8,222 nucleotides of DNA from Lysobacterales bacterium (GCA_015494035.1 WGBZ01000116.1:1-8222); one strand, 5' to 3'; counted from the stretch's first letter, positions 1 through 7,505 are shown. Numbers and translations are program-made. Notes: generated from the letters alone by a model not told the origin.

Positions 1-162
1 GCCGGCCTGCTGTTACGCGACCAGAGCGGGCAACCGGGTTTGGCTGATTGTTTGCGTATCACCGTGGGCCAGCCGGATGAAAACCGGCGGCTGTTGCAGG
101 TGCTTGATGACCTGCAGGGTTTTGAAGCAAAGACGCGTCCGGTGGTAAAGGAAGAACGATGA
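1..162 (+). CDS. hisC: Histidinol-phosphate aminotransferase, C-terminal end (partial)
   Basis: Frame 1 is open from the window edge to a TGA at 160-162 and encodes the last 53 residues of a fold-type I PLP-dependent aminotransferase. The stretch LLLRDQSGQPGLADCLRITV matches the end of HisC, where the Arg of CLRITVG is a conserved substrate-phosphate/carboxylate-binding residue of the family. HisC converts imidazole-acetol phosphate and glutamate to histidinol phosphate in the cytoplasm, the step between the two HisB activities. The PLP lysine and the rest of the enzyme lie upstream of the window. The stop overlaps the hisB start as ATGA, which implies translational coupling. The identity is supported both by the sequence and by the his genes that follow in the usual order. 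Confidence 0.93.
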   Translation, partial: AGLLLRDQSGQPGLADCLRITVGQPDENRRLLQVLDDLQGFEAKTRPVVKEER

Positions 163-1220
163 AGCCCAAATACCTCTTTATTGACCGCGATGGTACGCTG
201 ATTCAGGAACCGGAAGACTTTCAGGTGGATCGCCTGGACAAGGTGGCCCTGGTTGACGGGGTGATCCCTTCCCTGCTTGCCCTGCAGGCGGCGGGTTGGC
301 GTCTGGTCATGGTCAGCAACCAGGATGGACTGGGCACCGAAGCCTTTCCCGTGGACGATTTCCAGCCCGCCCACGACTGGTTGCTGCAGTTGCTCCAGAG
401 TCAGGGGATAGCCTTCGAATCGGTCAAAATCTGCCCTCACTTGCCTGATGCGGGTTGTGACTGCCGCAAGCCGCGCACGGGGCTGGTGGCCGAATGGCTC
501 CGGCGCGATGACTGGGACCGGGCCAACAGCTACGTGATTGGCGATCGCGACACCGATGTGCAGCTGGCCGAGAACATGGGCCTGGCGGCCTTCCGGCTGG
601 ATGAAAACACCACCTGGAAGGATATCGTTACGGCACTGGTCACGCGCCCGCGCTGCGCGCGCGTGAGGCGTGAAACCACCGAAACGGCGATTGACTGCCA
701 GGTCAATCTGGATCAAGCCGGGCAAAATGCCATTACCACTGGTGTCGGTTTCTTTGATCACATGCTGGAACAGCTGGCCCGGCACGGGGAATTTTCCCTC
801 ACCCTGACCTGCCGGGGAGACACCCACATTGACGACCACCACACGGTGGAAGACTGTGCCATTGTGCTGGGTCAGGCCTTGCGGCAGGCACTGGGCGACA
901 AGCGCGGCATTGGCCGTTATGGCTTTGTGCTGCCCATGGATGAAGTGCGGGCCGAAGCCACGCTGGACCTTTCAGGCCGGCCCTGGCTGCGCTGGGAAGG
1001 CCAGTTCAGCCAGTCACAGGTGGGCCAGCTCAACACCCAGATGGTGCCGCATTTTTTCCGCTCCTTGTGCGATCAACTTGGGGCCACGCTGCACCTGCGT
1101 TTCGATGACGGCAACGCCCACCATCAGGTCGAAGGCGTCTTCAAGGCCGTAGCCAAATGCCTGGCGCAGGCCATTCGCCGTGACGGGCACGATTTGCCCA
1201 GCACCAAGGGAAGTCTCTGA
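159..1220 (+). CDS. hisB: Bifunctional histidinol-phosphatase / imidazoleglycerol-phosphate dehydratase
   Basis: A 353-residue fusion enzyme of histidine synthesis. Residues 1-165 are a HAD-type phosphatase: DRDGT at 9-13 carries the nucleophile D9 and the acid/base D11, S53-N54 begins motif II, C92-P-H94 with C100-D-C102 is the structural zinc site, K104 follows, and GDRDTD at 128-133 is the metal-binding motif. Residues 166-353 are the dehydratase: FFDHML (198-203), DDHHTVED (225-232) and HHQVEG (321-326) supply the His/Glu ligands of its Mn sites. It dehydrates imidazole glycerol phosphate and later dephosphorylates histidinol phosphate. The start is the ATG at 159, with AAGGAAG at 148-154 as ribosome-binding site, and it overlaps the hisC stop. 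Length and motifs match E. coli HisB (about 355 residues). All key residues listed are present, so both activities are expected. The fused form is typical of gammaproteobacteria. Confidence 0.97.
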   Translation: MKPKYLFIDRDGTLIQEPEDFQVDRLDKVALVDGVIPSLLALQAAGWRLVMVSNQDGLGTEAFPVDDFQPAHDWLLQLLQSQGIAFESVKICPHLPDAGCDCRKPRTGLVAEWLRRDDWDRANSYVIGDRDTDVQLAENMGLAAFRLDENTTWKDIVTALVTRPRCARVRRETTETAIDCQVNLDQAGQNAITTGVGFFDHMLEQLARHGEFSLTLTCRGDTHIDDHHTVEDCAIVLGQALRQALGDKRGIGRYGFVLPMDEVRAEATLDLSGRPWLRWEGQFSQSQVGQLNTQMVPHFFRSLCDQLGATLHLRFDDGNAHHQVEGVFKAVAKCLAQAIRRDGHDLPSTKGSL

Positions 1221-1828
1221 TGCCAGGCACCGCACCCGTGGTCATTGTGGCCAATGGAGGCAGCAACATCAACTCGGTGCGTTGGGCGTTGAAACGCCTG
1301 GGTGTGGACAGCCGACTTAGCGACCGACCCGAGCAAATTGCCAGTGCAGCGCGGGTGATCCTGCCAGGTGTGGGTGCCGCACCGGCTGGCATGTCGGCCT
1401 TGCAACGGCGCGAACTGATCGACTGTGTCACTTCCCTGCAACAGCCCGTGCTGGGTGTGTGTCTGGGCATGCAGCTGTTGTTTGAGCATTCCGAGGAAGG
1501 CGACACGCCGGGCCTGGGCGTGATTCCCGGGCGGGTGGAAAAGCTGTCCGAAAGCCCACAGGTGCGCGTGCCGCACATGGGCTGGAATCGTTTGCAGCTG
1601 GTGGCTGACGACCCATTGCTGGCCGGCTTGTCCAGCGCCTGGTTTTATTTTGTGCATGGCTATGCCGTCAACCCGGCCAGTACCGTCGAGCACGCCCTGG
1701 CACTGAGTCAGCATGGGCGGGAATTTGTGGCTGTGGCGCGCAAGGAGAATTTTTACGGGGTTCAGTTTCACCCGGAAAAATCCGCTGCCGCTGGTGCCCG
1801 TTTGCTAAAAAACTTTCTGGAGCTGTGA
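1220..1828 (+). CDS. hisH: Imidazole glycerol phosphate synthase, glutaminase subunit HisH
   Basis: A 202-residue class I glutamine amidotransferase. It hydrolyses glutamine and passes ammonia to HisF, forming imidazole glycerol phosphate synthase. The catalytic triad is visible: C81 in GVCLGMQLLF (79-88), then H184 and E186 in QFHPEKS (182-188). The oxyanion-side PGVGA is at 49-53, PHMGWNR at 118-124 and YFVHGYAV at 143-150 are family signatures, and LLKNFLEL closes the protein as in E. coli. The usual N-terminal D-x-G of the family reads A-N-G here (residues 11-13), a mild divergence. The ATG at 1220 shares one base with the hisB stop (TGATG) and is preceded by AAGGGAAG (1205-1212). The end overlaps hisA in the same way, so translation of the three genes is probably coupled. 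Confidence 0.97.
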   Translation: MPGTAPVVIVANGGSNINSVRWALKRLGVDSRLSDRPEQIASAARVILPGVGAAPAGMSALQRRELIDCVTSLQQPVLGVCLGMQLLFEHSEEGDTPGLGVIPGRVEKLSESPQVRVPHMGWNRLQLVADDPLLAGLSSAWFYFVHGYAVNPASTVEHALALSQHGREFVAVARKENFYGVQFHPEKSAAAGARLLKNFLEL

Positions 1829-2565
1829 TGCCTGTTTACCCGGCACTGGACATTATCAACGGTGGCTGTGTGCGCTTGCAGCAGGGCGATTTTGCCCGCC
1901 AGACTGACTACCCGCTGGACCCTTTGGAGCAAGCACGGCGCTATCAGGCCGACGGGGCCGAATGGCTGCACCTGGTGGATCTGGACGGCGCCCGTTGCGG
2001 CCAGCCACAGCTGCTGGCATTGATTGCCGAGTTGTCGCAAACCGGCTTGTGCGTGCAAACCGGCGGCGGTGTACGCACTGGCGACCACATTGAAGCCCTG
2101 CTCAGTGCCGGCGCCAGCCGGGTGGTGGTGGGTTCACTGGCAGCCACAGAACCCGAGCGCGTGCGTCGCTGGTTACACACTTTTGGTTCACAGCGCCTGA
2201 CGCTGGCGCTGGATGCGCGTCTGGACGAAACCGGCACGCCCCGACTGGCCACCTCGGCCTGGCGCGAGACCTCGGGGGTTTCCCTGTGGGAGATGGCGGC
2301 ATTCTACCGCCAACACGGCGCACGCCATGTGCTGTGCACCGACATTGGCCGCGATGGGCAGATGCAAGGCCCGTCACTGAAGTTGTACCGCCAGTGTCAG
2401 CAGCGTTTTCCACAATTGCACTGGCAGGCTTCCGGCGGCGTGCACGCCCTGGAAGACATCCGGGCCGTGCAAGACACGGGCCTGGCCGGGGTAGTGGTTG
2501 GCAAGGCCTTGCTGGAAGGGGTATTCACACTCAAGGAGGCGCTGTTGTGCTGGCAAAACGATTGA
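1828..2565 (+). CDS. hisA: ProFAR isomerase HisA (1-(5-phosphoribosyl)-5-[(5-phosphoribosylamino)methylideneamino]imidazole-4-carboxamide isomerase)
   Basis: A 245-residue (beta-alpha)8 barrel enzyme that performs the Amadori rearrangement of ProFAR to PRFAR, the substrate of HisF-HisH. Catalytic D8 lies in PALDI (5-9). The other conserved acidic loops are HLVDLDGA (48-55), LALDAR (126-131) and TDIGRDG (171-177), in which D172 corresponds to the catalytic Asp after strand 5. Phosphate is bound by QTGGGVR (77-83) and by the SGG / [10 protein letters not shown] elements near the C-terminus. I chose the ATG at 1828 over an in-frame GTG at 1825. It gives the E. coli length and forms the same one-base TGATG overlap with hisH as seen between hisB and hisH, with GGAG at 1819-1822 as ribosome-binding site. 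The C-terminus (CWQND) matches E. coli CWQNA. Confidence 0.96.
   Translation: MPVYPALDIINGGCVRLQQGDFARQTDYPLDPLEQARRYQADGAEWLHLVDLDGARCGQPQLLALIAELSQTGLCVQTGGGVRTGDHIEALLSAGASRVVVGSLAATEPERVRRWLHTFGSQRLTLALDARLDETGTPRLATSAWRETSGVSLWEMAAFYRQHGARHVLCTDIGRDGQMQGPSLKLYRQCQQRFPQLHWQASGGVHALEDIRAVQDTGLAGVVVGKALLEGVFTLKEALLCWQND
2533..2539 (+). promoter_or_regulatory. Ribosome-binding site that fixes the GTG start of hisF
   Basis: AAGGAGG is a full match to the anti-Shine-Dalgarno complement and lies 7 bases before the GTG at 2547. It is inside the hisA coding sequence. It decides the hisF start among several in-frame upstream alternatives and probably compensates for the non-ATG start. Confidence 0.85.
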
Positions 2566-3341
2566 TTCCCTGCCTGGATGTGGCCAATGGCCAGGTGGTC
2601 AAGGGCGTGCGTTTCCGCGATCACCAGGTGGTAGGCGATATCATCGAGCTGGCGCAGCGTTACGCCGAGCAAGGCGCCGACGAACTGGTGTTTTACGACA
2701 TCACCGCCAGCCCCCAGAGGCGTTCGGTTGACACCCGCTGGGTGGAACGCATCGCCGCGGCCATTGACATACCCTTTTGCGTGGCCGGTGGCATTGCCGA
2801 TGTGGAATCGGCCCGGCGGGTGCTTTACAGCGGCGCGGACAAGATATCCATCAACAGCCCGGCGCTGCTTCGCCCGACCCTGATCACGGAACTGGCCGAA
2901 GCCTTTGGCAGCCAATGCGTGGTGGTGGGTATCGACAGCCTGGGCACGCCAGCGGGGTACCGGGTCAAGCAACTCACCGGCCAGCCGGACAGTATGCAAG
3001 ACGCCAATCGTGACACGCTGGACTGGATCAGCGAAGCCCAACAGCGGGGCGCGGGGGAAATCGTGCTCAACTGCATGGATGCCGACGGCGTGCGCCAGGG
3101 TTACCACCTGAATCATCTGCAACAGGCCCGGGCCATTTGCGCAGTGCCGCTGATCGCATCCGGTGGCGCTGGGACCGCGCAACACTTTGTTGACGTGTTC
3201 CAACAGGCCGATGTGGATGGCGCACTGGCCGCCAGCGTATTTCACTCAGGCCAGATTGAAATACCCGCTCTGAAGGCACATTTGCACCGGGCTGGCGTGC
3301 CAGTGCGTTTGACCCGTAACAGACAATGCCAGAACGCCTAA
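2547..3341 (+). CDS. hisF: Imidazole glycerol phosphate synthase, cyclase subunit HisF
   Basis: A 264-residue (beta-alpha)8 barrel cyclase. It uses ammonia from HisH to turn PRFAR into imidazole glycerol phosphate and AICAR, the latter feeding purine synthesis. Catalytic D11 (IPCLDV, 7-12) and D130 (VVGID, 126-130) are both present. Other family signatures are [12 protein letters not shown] (44-55), CVAGGI (78-83), [11 protein letters not shown] (96-106) and LIASGGAG further on. The start is the GTG at 2547, inside the end of hisA (19-base overlap). It gives the canonical [13 protein letters not shown]-terminus and sits 7 bases after a strong AAGGAGG. The frame stays open upstream to 2286, but those residues have no HisF character. 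The C-terminus extends about 6 residues beyond E. coli HisF (258 residues). Confidence 0.97.
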   Translation: MLAKRLIPCLDVANGQVVKGVRFRDHQVVGDIIELAQRYAEQGADELVFYDITASPQRRSVDTRWVERIAAAIDIPFCVAGGIADVESARRVLYSGADKISINSPALLRPTLITELAEAFGSQCVVVGIDSLGTPAGYRVKQLTGQPDSMQDANRDTLDWISEAQQRGAGEIVLNCMDADGVRQGYHLNHLQQARAICAVPLIASGGAGTAQHFVDVFQQADVDGALAASVFHSGQIEIPALKAHLHRAGVPVRLTRNRQCQNA

Positions 3342-3372
3342 CAATTCCGCCCTTTTTGAACAGGCACAGAGA

Positions 3373-4029
3373 ATGAAAAACGCAACAGACAACAATCACC
3401 TCGGCCATCCCGTCCGGCAACCGGACTGGGACAAGATGAACGACCGGATACCAGCAGTGGTGCAACATGCCGAAACGGGCAAGGTCTTGATGCAGGCGTA
3501 CGTGAGCCGGGCTTCCTGGCAACGGACACTGGACAGCGGGCGGGTGTGTTTTTACAGCAGAAGCCGTCAGCGGTTGTGGACCAAAGGCGAAAGCTCGGGC
3601 CACTACCTGCGCCTGCAACGCTGGGCGCTGGACTGTGATGGCGACTGCCTGTTATTGCAGGTGATTCCCGAAGGCCCCACCTGTCACCTGGGTTGCGAGT
3701 CCTGCTTTGATGATCCGCACACGGGCCAGGATTCAGGCTCGGGCAACTTTCTGTTCCAGCTGCAGGCGGTGATCCGGCAGCGGGCCGAAGCGCCTGCTGA
3801 AGGTGAACCGGCGTCCTATACCCGCCAGCTGCTGGAGTCCGGCTTACCGCGCATGGCCCAGAAAGTGGGCGAAGAAGGTGTGGAAACGGCCCTGGCGGCG
3901 GTCACTGGCAGCGAGCAGGAATTGCTGGGTGAGGCCGCTGACCTGCTCTATCACCTGCTGGTGTTGTTGCAAGCCCGCGGACTGTCTGTGCAACAGGTGT
4001 TATCAGTGCTGGAAGAGCGCCACCGCTAA
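3373..4029 (+). CDS. hisI: Bifunctional phosphoribosyl-AMP cyclohydrolase / phosphoribosyl-ATP pyrophosphohydrolase
   Basis: A 218-residue fusion enzyme (HisIE) for the second and third steps of histidine synthesis: PR-ATP to PR-AMP, then ring opening to ProFAR. Residues 1 to about 115 are the cyclohydrolase: DWDK (18-21), RLWTKGESSGH (67-77), DCDGD (87-91) and GPTCHLGCESCF (101-112), in which C88, C104 and C111 fit the zinc ligands. After a polar linker rich in D, G and S (about 113-125), residues 126-218 form the all-helical pyrophosphohydrolase with YTRQLL (149-154), the acidic metal-binding KVGEEGVET (164-172) and a helix including ADLLYHLLVLL. The ATG at 3373 has only a weak ribosome-binding site (ACAGAGA). 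The gene lies 31 bases after hisF, the only real gap in the visible operon. It is a little longer than E. coli HisI (203 residues), mainly at the N-terminus and in the linker. It is the last his gene; the next gene is convergent. Confidence 0.96.
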   Translation: MKNATDNNHLGHPVRQPDWDKMNDRIPAVVQHAETGKVLMQAYVSRASWQRTLDSGRVCFYSRSRQRLWTKGESSGHYLRLQRWALDCDGDCLLLQVIPEGPTCHLGCESCFDDPHTGQDSGSGNFLFQLQAVIRQRAEAPAEGEPASYTRQLLESGLPRMAQKVGEEGVETALAAVTGSEQELLGEAADLLYHLLVLLQARGLSVQQVLSVLEERHR

Positions 4030-4081
4030 GGCCTGCTGATTCGGCATCTCATCGCTCAAGCAGAAATAATAAAGCCACATG

Positions 4082-4106
4082 TAGCGCCAACTCTCTGTTG
4101 GCGCTA
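4082..4106 (-). terminator. Hairpin between convergent genes, probable terminator for the minus-strand gene
   Basis: TAGCGCCAAC (4082-4091) and GTTGGCGCTA (4097-4106) form a perfect 10-bp stem around the 5-base loop TCTCT. Read on the minus strand, the stem is followed after a few bases by CTTTATTATTTC, a T-rich stretch, so it fits intrinsic termination of the large minus-strand gene that stops at 4322. A further 4-bp extension (4076-4079 with 4111-4114) is possible beyond a small internal loop. On the plus strand no T-run follows, so termination of the his operon here would be less efficient or Rho-assisted. The stem is seen directly; the role and direction are inferred. Confidence 0.6.
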
Positions 4107-4146
4107 TGGTTGTGAGCACAGGCAAGTGCTCTCTGCTGCTTCTCGC

Positions 4147-4161
4147 TCAGAGCTTCCTTAA
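4147..4161. repeat. 15-bp direct copy of the element end, just outside the palindromic element
   Basis: TCAGAGCTTCCTTAA here is identical to 4311-4325, the last 15 bases of the palindromic element's right end. At 4154-4165 it meets the element's left end to form the perfect palindrome TTCCTTAAGGAA, with TTAA shared. It may be the remnant of a second element joined end to end, or a target resembling the element's end. Similarity stops upstream of 4147. Confidence 0.75.
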
Positions 4162-4325
4162 GGAAACTTTGATTGAATCGTGACACGGCATCTTGTGGCG
4201 TCAAATCGCCCATTTCTGCGTTGCAAACCTTCACAATAGCTTGCTATTGCGTGCGGTTTGCGCCTTGAATTGAACAATTTTTCACGACAATCTGCTCGCG
4301 CCAGATTCAATCAGAGCTTCCTTAA
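4158..4325. mobile_element. 168-bp palindromic MITE-like element
   Basis: The outer 22 bases at each end (4158-4179 and 4304-4325) are inverted repeats that differ at only 2 positions; they begin TTAAGGAA and end TGATTGAATC. The centre of symmetry is CAATAGC-TT-GCTATTG (4234-4249), whose midpoint coincides exactly with the midpoint of the whole 168 bp. An inner 7-bp stem also flanks it (GCAAACC 4223-4229, GGTTTGC 4255-4261). Comparing the two 84-base arms by hand without gaps gives 52 of 84 matches, so the whole element would fold into one long imperfect hairpin. It holds no transposase and no credible gene. TTAA at both ends may be the duplicated target. This is the form of a MITE or an ERIC-like palindromic repeat. 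TTAAGGAAG resembles the ends of some IS5-family elements as I remember them, which I could not check. Confidence 0.75.
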
Positions 4326-7300
4326 TCAAAGGCATCTTTAAAAATGGCATCGAAGGCGAGGTAACTGTCAAAGCGCGGTTCGATGAAAGGCTCAAAGTCT
4401 TGGGTTGAAGGGTCTTGGGCTTGCCGGGCCCAACCATACCAAAGCTTGCCACTGTGCAGAGACAGGGAGTAAATGCTCTGGGCAAACTCCAGGTTGTTCG
4501 GTTGCAGCAGGATAGAAGGCTCCCAACTGCCATTGGTGAGGTTTCCATCCCTTAATTCCATGCGTAATTCGGCTCCCTGAGGCCAAACCGCTGCTTGCAA
4601 GGGGCCATGTTTCACAAGAAATCCCTGTGAAAATTGACTGCCCACTCCTCCCAGGTTGTCTGGATCGGCAAGTGGAAATCCTGGCCCGGCATTTTCACCC
4701 AACCTTTCTTCTACGCCTTGGTCTGAGCGCCATAGTAGATTCGGCGTTCCCAAAGTGTCATAGGCGGCAAGCACACTGTCGTCAACGTAGGCATTGGATG
4801 AAATTTGCTCTGGCGTACTCCAGGTTCCGTTCAGTTTACGTATGCGGTACAGTTCCCTGTCATTTGCTGTTGAAAAGTCATGGTCCGTATCAATGATTAA
4901 CCCCAAAACTTGCTCATTCTGGCTGAATGCAGCAGGCCTCCAGCCATAGGTGAAGCTCAGGCTAGCGGCCACGGTTTCTTCAAACGACCAGCTGGCTGTA
5001 TCCGCGTCCCAGCTCATGGCATGAATACTGACCGGGTTAGTTGTGTCGCCAGCCACTTCAATACCGTTGGCCCGTTGCCAAAACACATGCAGGTTAGCGA
5101 ATTTATCCTTAGCCAATCGAGGGCCAAAATCGGTCAAGGCATTGTTGGTTAGGATGCCACTGGCGATGGGGAGTTCTGAGGCCGGGTCTACCAAGCTCCA
5201 GTGCAGTTCGTATGCGTTGGCAAATGCAGGCAAGTCAGAAACTTGTGTCGGCACTGGAGAAGGGTTGTGCTGATAGACAATCAGCGCTTTCCCTTGTGAA
5301 TCAAAGGCCGTAACGGGTGCGTGATCTGCTACCGCATCCTGCATCAGGTAACGGATTTGGCCCCACTGCCCGGTTTCACCGTTGTAAAAGCGATAGGCGA
5401 TATTCCCAGATGGCCTTTGTTCGCCGGCAGGTAATTCAGACCACACGGCCAAGCCCTGGAAATGACCGTTATTAAAGTGATGCGCCAGGGATAACTGCCC
5501 ATCAACCGGTACAAAAGCATTCCCGTTGGCCTGTCTTTTCTCTGTGGCAGGCTGGCGTGACCCACAGGTATCGCCAAAGGGCCAGTCTTTATTGGCAGTG
5601 GTGGACAGCCCCATAAACCAGGCCGAGGCATTCACATTAAGGTTTCCGCCAACCTCTGCAAGCTGAAAGTCAGGTGCCACGTCAATTTTTATACAGCCAC
5701 TGCCGGTGCCGCTTGCGTTAACGCCAGCAACCGAGCTAATGGGGGCAGGCAAGCTTGCCTGAGCACTGATTTTTGCTGAAATGGACCCGCCAACCTGTCC
5801 ACCGGTCCACTCCATATTCCCTGTGCTGCCTTCATAAAGGGCTGTTCCATTGACGCTCGCTGTTGCTGTCGCTTTGAGGCTGACGGTATTGATGACACTG
5901 CACAGATAGCCGCTGATTGCACAGGCCCCAGCCTGAAGCCCAGGTACCGCTTGAAAGGGGCTGACAGTTTTTTGCCACTTGGGCAAGGGAACTTCTACAG
6001 TGGCTTCACCACTGGTTTGTAACTGGTCACAACTCAAAGTAGTCGTGTTGGGTCCATCGGCACTCAGGGAAAATGATTTCCCGGCGAGCTTGAAATCAGA
6101 TTGCAGGGACAGATCTCCTGACCCTGGACTGCCATTTGAGTAGGCTTTGGCAGTGTAGTCTGAACTCAATCCGCCGGAAATGCCCCAGATTCCACTAAAC
6201 AGAGAAATGGTATTAATGGTGCGAGTGGTTTCCAGAGAAACGGGCCAATGAAGAGTCGCTTCGTAAGTGATGCCGGACTGTCCTGACCAGTCACTACTGG
6301 AACCGGCCCAGGGCGGAAGACTGACTTTGGGAACTGCCACGGTAAAAGGTTCGGACTGCTCGTCTCCACGTTTTGCCACCGCTTTAATGGTGTCGCCGCT
6401 TTCCCCGGCATTGAATGACCAGGTAACGGTGTCTGAACCGGCAACGGTTTCGACGGTGCCGCCGTAGGTAAACTCAACCTGCCCCGGGGCTTGCCCACGC
6501 CAGTCAATGGTAACCTCAACGTCTGTATTAATATCGATTTCCTGCAGGTATTGAGCGGGTTCTGACAGTTGCATGTCGGTAATGATTGGTGTTTCCGGGC
6601 TGGGTTGTTGGCTCACAGTACCACTCACCGTCACGCTGTCCTGAATAAAATAATCAAGGTATTCTTGTTGAGACTGCTGAATATTACCTTTAGGCATCAA
6701 CGATGGAGACATGGTCATGCCATTGGGGCCATTGTTTTGAGCGTCCAATTTGAGACGGTGCATTACGTCATCTACCCAGTCTTTTTCCCCTGCTTGGGGC
6801 GTCTGTTGTGGTTGCCAGTTATGGGTCTGGCTGTCATAACTGCCGGAGAGTGTTACCTTTTCAGTATCGCCGGCAAGGTTAATCCCTGACTCGTTGTGAT
6901 TATGCTCCCACCAGATGCAATCTGTACCAAAAGCAAAAGTACCATCCAAATCCATTGTGGCCTGGTCAATGTGATATTCCAGGTCAACCGTGCCATTTCC
7001 GGTTACCTGCCCGGTGATGGTATAGCGTTTTTCAATGGTGACGTTCCAGTCCATATCTGCTGGAGTTTCAACCTCATTGGGCATGCCGCTGTAACAGTAC
7101 GGGTAGTCCCATCCGACGTTTTCCTGCTTGTTAATGGTTCCTGTGAGGATTTCATGCCCAGCGCCAGTCACGCTGCCATCGCAAGAAACTTCGATATAGT
7201 TCTCCTCTGAGCCGCCAATTTTCTGCACAGAGAGGCTGCCGCTTACTGGCGAATAATCATCCATTAACTGGCAACCATCAACGAGATACTCACAAAATGT

Positions 7301-7492
7301 TTCCGAGCCATTAATCTCGTATGAGCCAGAAACCTGACTCATGTCCCAGCGCCCATTGGCAAGCATGGTTGTTACTGAGCAGTTTGTTGGCTCATCAACT
7401 GGGCAGGACAGTTGTGCCGAGGTCGGTGCCGAGTGAAGCCAGGCCACCGCAATAAGAATAAAGAAAAGAGTTCTGATGCGTTCAAATAACAT
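4322..7492 (-). CDS. Large exported protein with Ig-like and propeller-like regions, function unknown
   Basis: A 1056-residue protein that I do not recognise. Residues 1-27 form a clear signal peptide: MLFERIR, a hydrophobic run FFILIAVAWL, then PTSA-Q or SAQ-L as cleavage site. Residues 28-300 are polar and beta-rich with seven Cys (30, 38, 67, 74, 104, 133, 192), suggesting disulfides outside the cytoplasm. Residues 301-390 look like an Ig-like domain (VEVTIDWRG, VTWSFNAGESGDTIKAVA). Residues 395-650 are Gly/Ser/Thr-rich beta sequence with five more Cys. Residues 660-1045 carry spaced motifs such as LAVWSE (681), LIVYQ (737), HVFWQRANG (802), NLLWRSD (918), QAAVWPQG (966) and WYGWARQ (1018), several followed by a W-containing turn (GQW, ASWSFEE, GTWSTPE, GSWEP), which suggests beta-propeller blades. 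No catalytic motif or C-terminal sorting signal is evident. The start is the ATG at 7492, with AGGGGA 7 bases upstream and directly before the signal peptide; an in-frame GTG at 7555 would place extra residues before it. The stop TAA lies inside the palindromic element. Base composition is lower in GC than the his genes. The protein could be surface-bound or secreted; its role is unknown. Confidence 0.85.
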   Translation of the reverse strand: MLFERIRTLFFILIAVAWLHSAPTSAQLSCPVDEPTNCSVTTMLANGRWDMSQVSGSYEINGSETFCEYLVDGCQLMDDYSPVSGSLSVQKIGGSEENYIEVSCDGSVTGAGHEILTGTINKQENVGWDYPYCYSGMPNEVETPADMDWNVTIEKRYTITGQVTGNGTVDLEYHIDQATMDLDGTFAFGTDCIWWEHNHNESGINLAGDTEKVTLSGSYDSQTHNWQPQQTPQAGEKDWVDDVMHRLKLDAQNNGPNGMTMSPSLMPKGNIQQSQQEYLDYFIQDSVTVSGTVSQQPSPETPIITDMQLSEPAQYLQEIDINTDVEVTIDWRGQAPGQVEFTYGGTVETVAGSDTVTWSFNAGESGDTIKAVAKRGDEQSEPFTVAVPKVSLPPWAGSSSDWSGQSGITYEATLHWPVSLETTRTINTISLFSGIWGISGGLSSDYTAKAYSNGSPGSGDLSLQSDFKLAGKSFSLSADGPNTTTLSCDQLQTSGEATVEVPLPKWQKTVSPFQAVPGLQAGACAISGYLCSVINTVSLKATATASVNGTALYEGSTGNMEWTGGQVGGSISAKISAQASLPAPISSVAGVNASGTGSGCIKIDVAPDFQLAEVGGNLNVNASAWFMGLSTTANKDWPFGDTCGSRQPATEKRQANGNAFVPVDGQLSLAHHFNNGHFQGLAVWSELPAGEQRPSGNIAYRFYNGETGQWGQIRYLMQDAVADHAPVTAFDSQGKALIVYQHNPSPVPTQVSDLPAFANAYELHWSLVDPASELPIASGILTNNALTDFGPRLAKDKFANLHVFWQRANGIEVAGDTTNPVSIHAMSWDADTASWSFEETVAASLSFTYGWRPAAFSQNEQVLGLIIDTDHDFSTANDRELYRIRKLNGTWSTPEQISSNAYVDDSVLAAYDTLGTPNLLWRSDQGVEERLGENAGPGFPLADPDNLGGVGSQFSQGFLVKHGPLQAAVWPQGAELRMELRDGNLTNGSWEPSILLQPNNLEFAQSIYSLSLHSGKLWYGWARQAQDPSTQDFEPFIEPRFDSYLAFDAIFKDAFD

Positions 7493-7499
7493 TGGATAT

Positions 7500-7505
7500 T
7501 CCCCT
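7500..7505 (-). promoter_or_regulatory. Ribosome-binding site of the large exported protein
   Basis: On the minus strand AGGGGA lies 7 bases before the ATG at 7492. It supports that ATG rather than the in-frame GTG at 7555, which has no comparable site directly before it. I found no convincing -35/-10 pair upstream. Confidence 0.7.

Noticed and set aside
1124..1771. 215-codon minus-strand open frame opposite hisB/hisH
   Set aside because: It is antisense to genes with full catalytic motifs; composition bias explains it.
2286..2546. In-frame upstream extension of hisF
   Set aside because: It lies within hisA and its residues do not resemble HisF. The GTG at 2547 with AAGGAGG gives the canonical N-terminus.
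2397..3245. 282-codon minus-strand open frame opposite hisA/hisF
   Set aside because: It lies opposite well-identified his genes and is a by-product of their GC-rich codon use. The translation shows no recognisable motif.
4030..4063. Weak CTGCT/AGCAG pairing just after hisIE as a his terminator
   Set aside because: A 5-bp stem with a 21-base loop is too weak, and the following AAATAATAAAG is not a T-run on the plus strand.
4049..4234. Small minus-strand open frame of 61 codons downstream of the exported protein gene
   Set aside because: It runs through the palindromic element and the terminator hairpin, begins within the element, and has no convincing ribosome-binding site. It is explained by repeat sequence.
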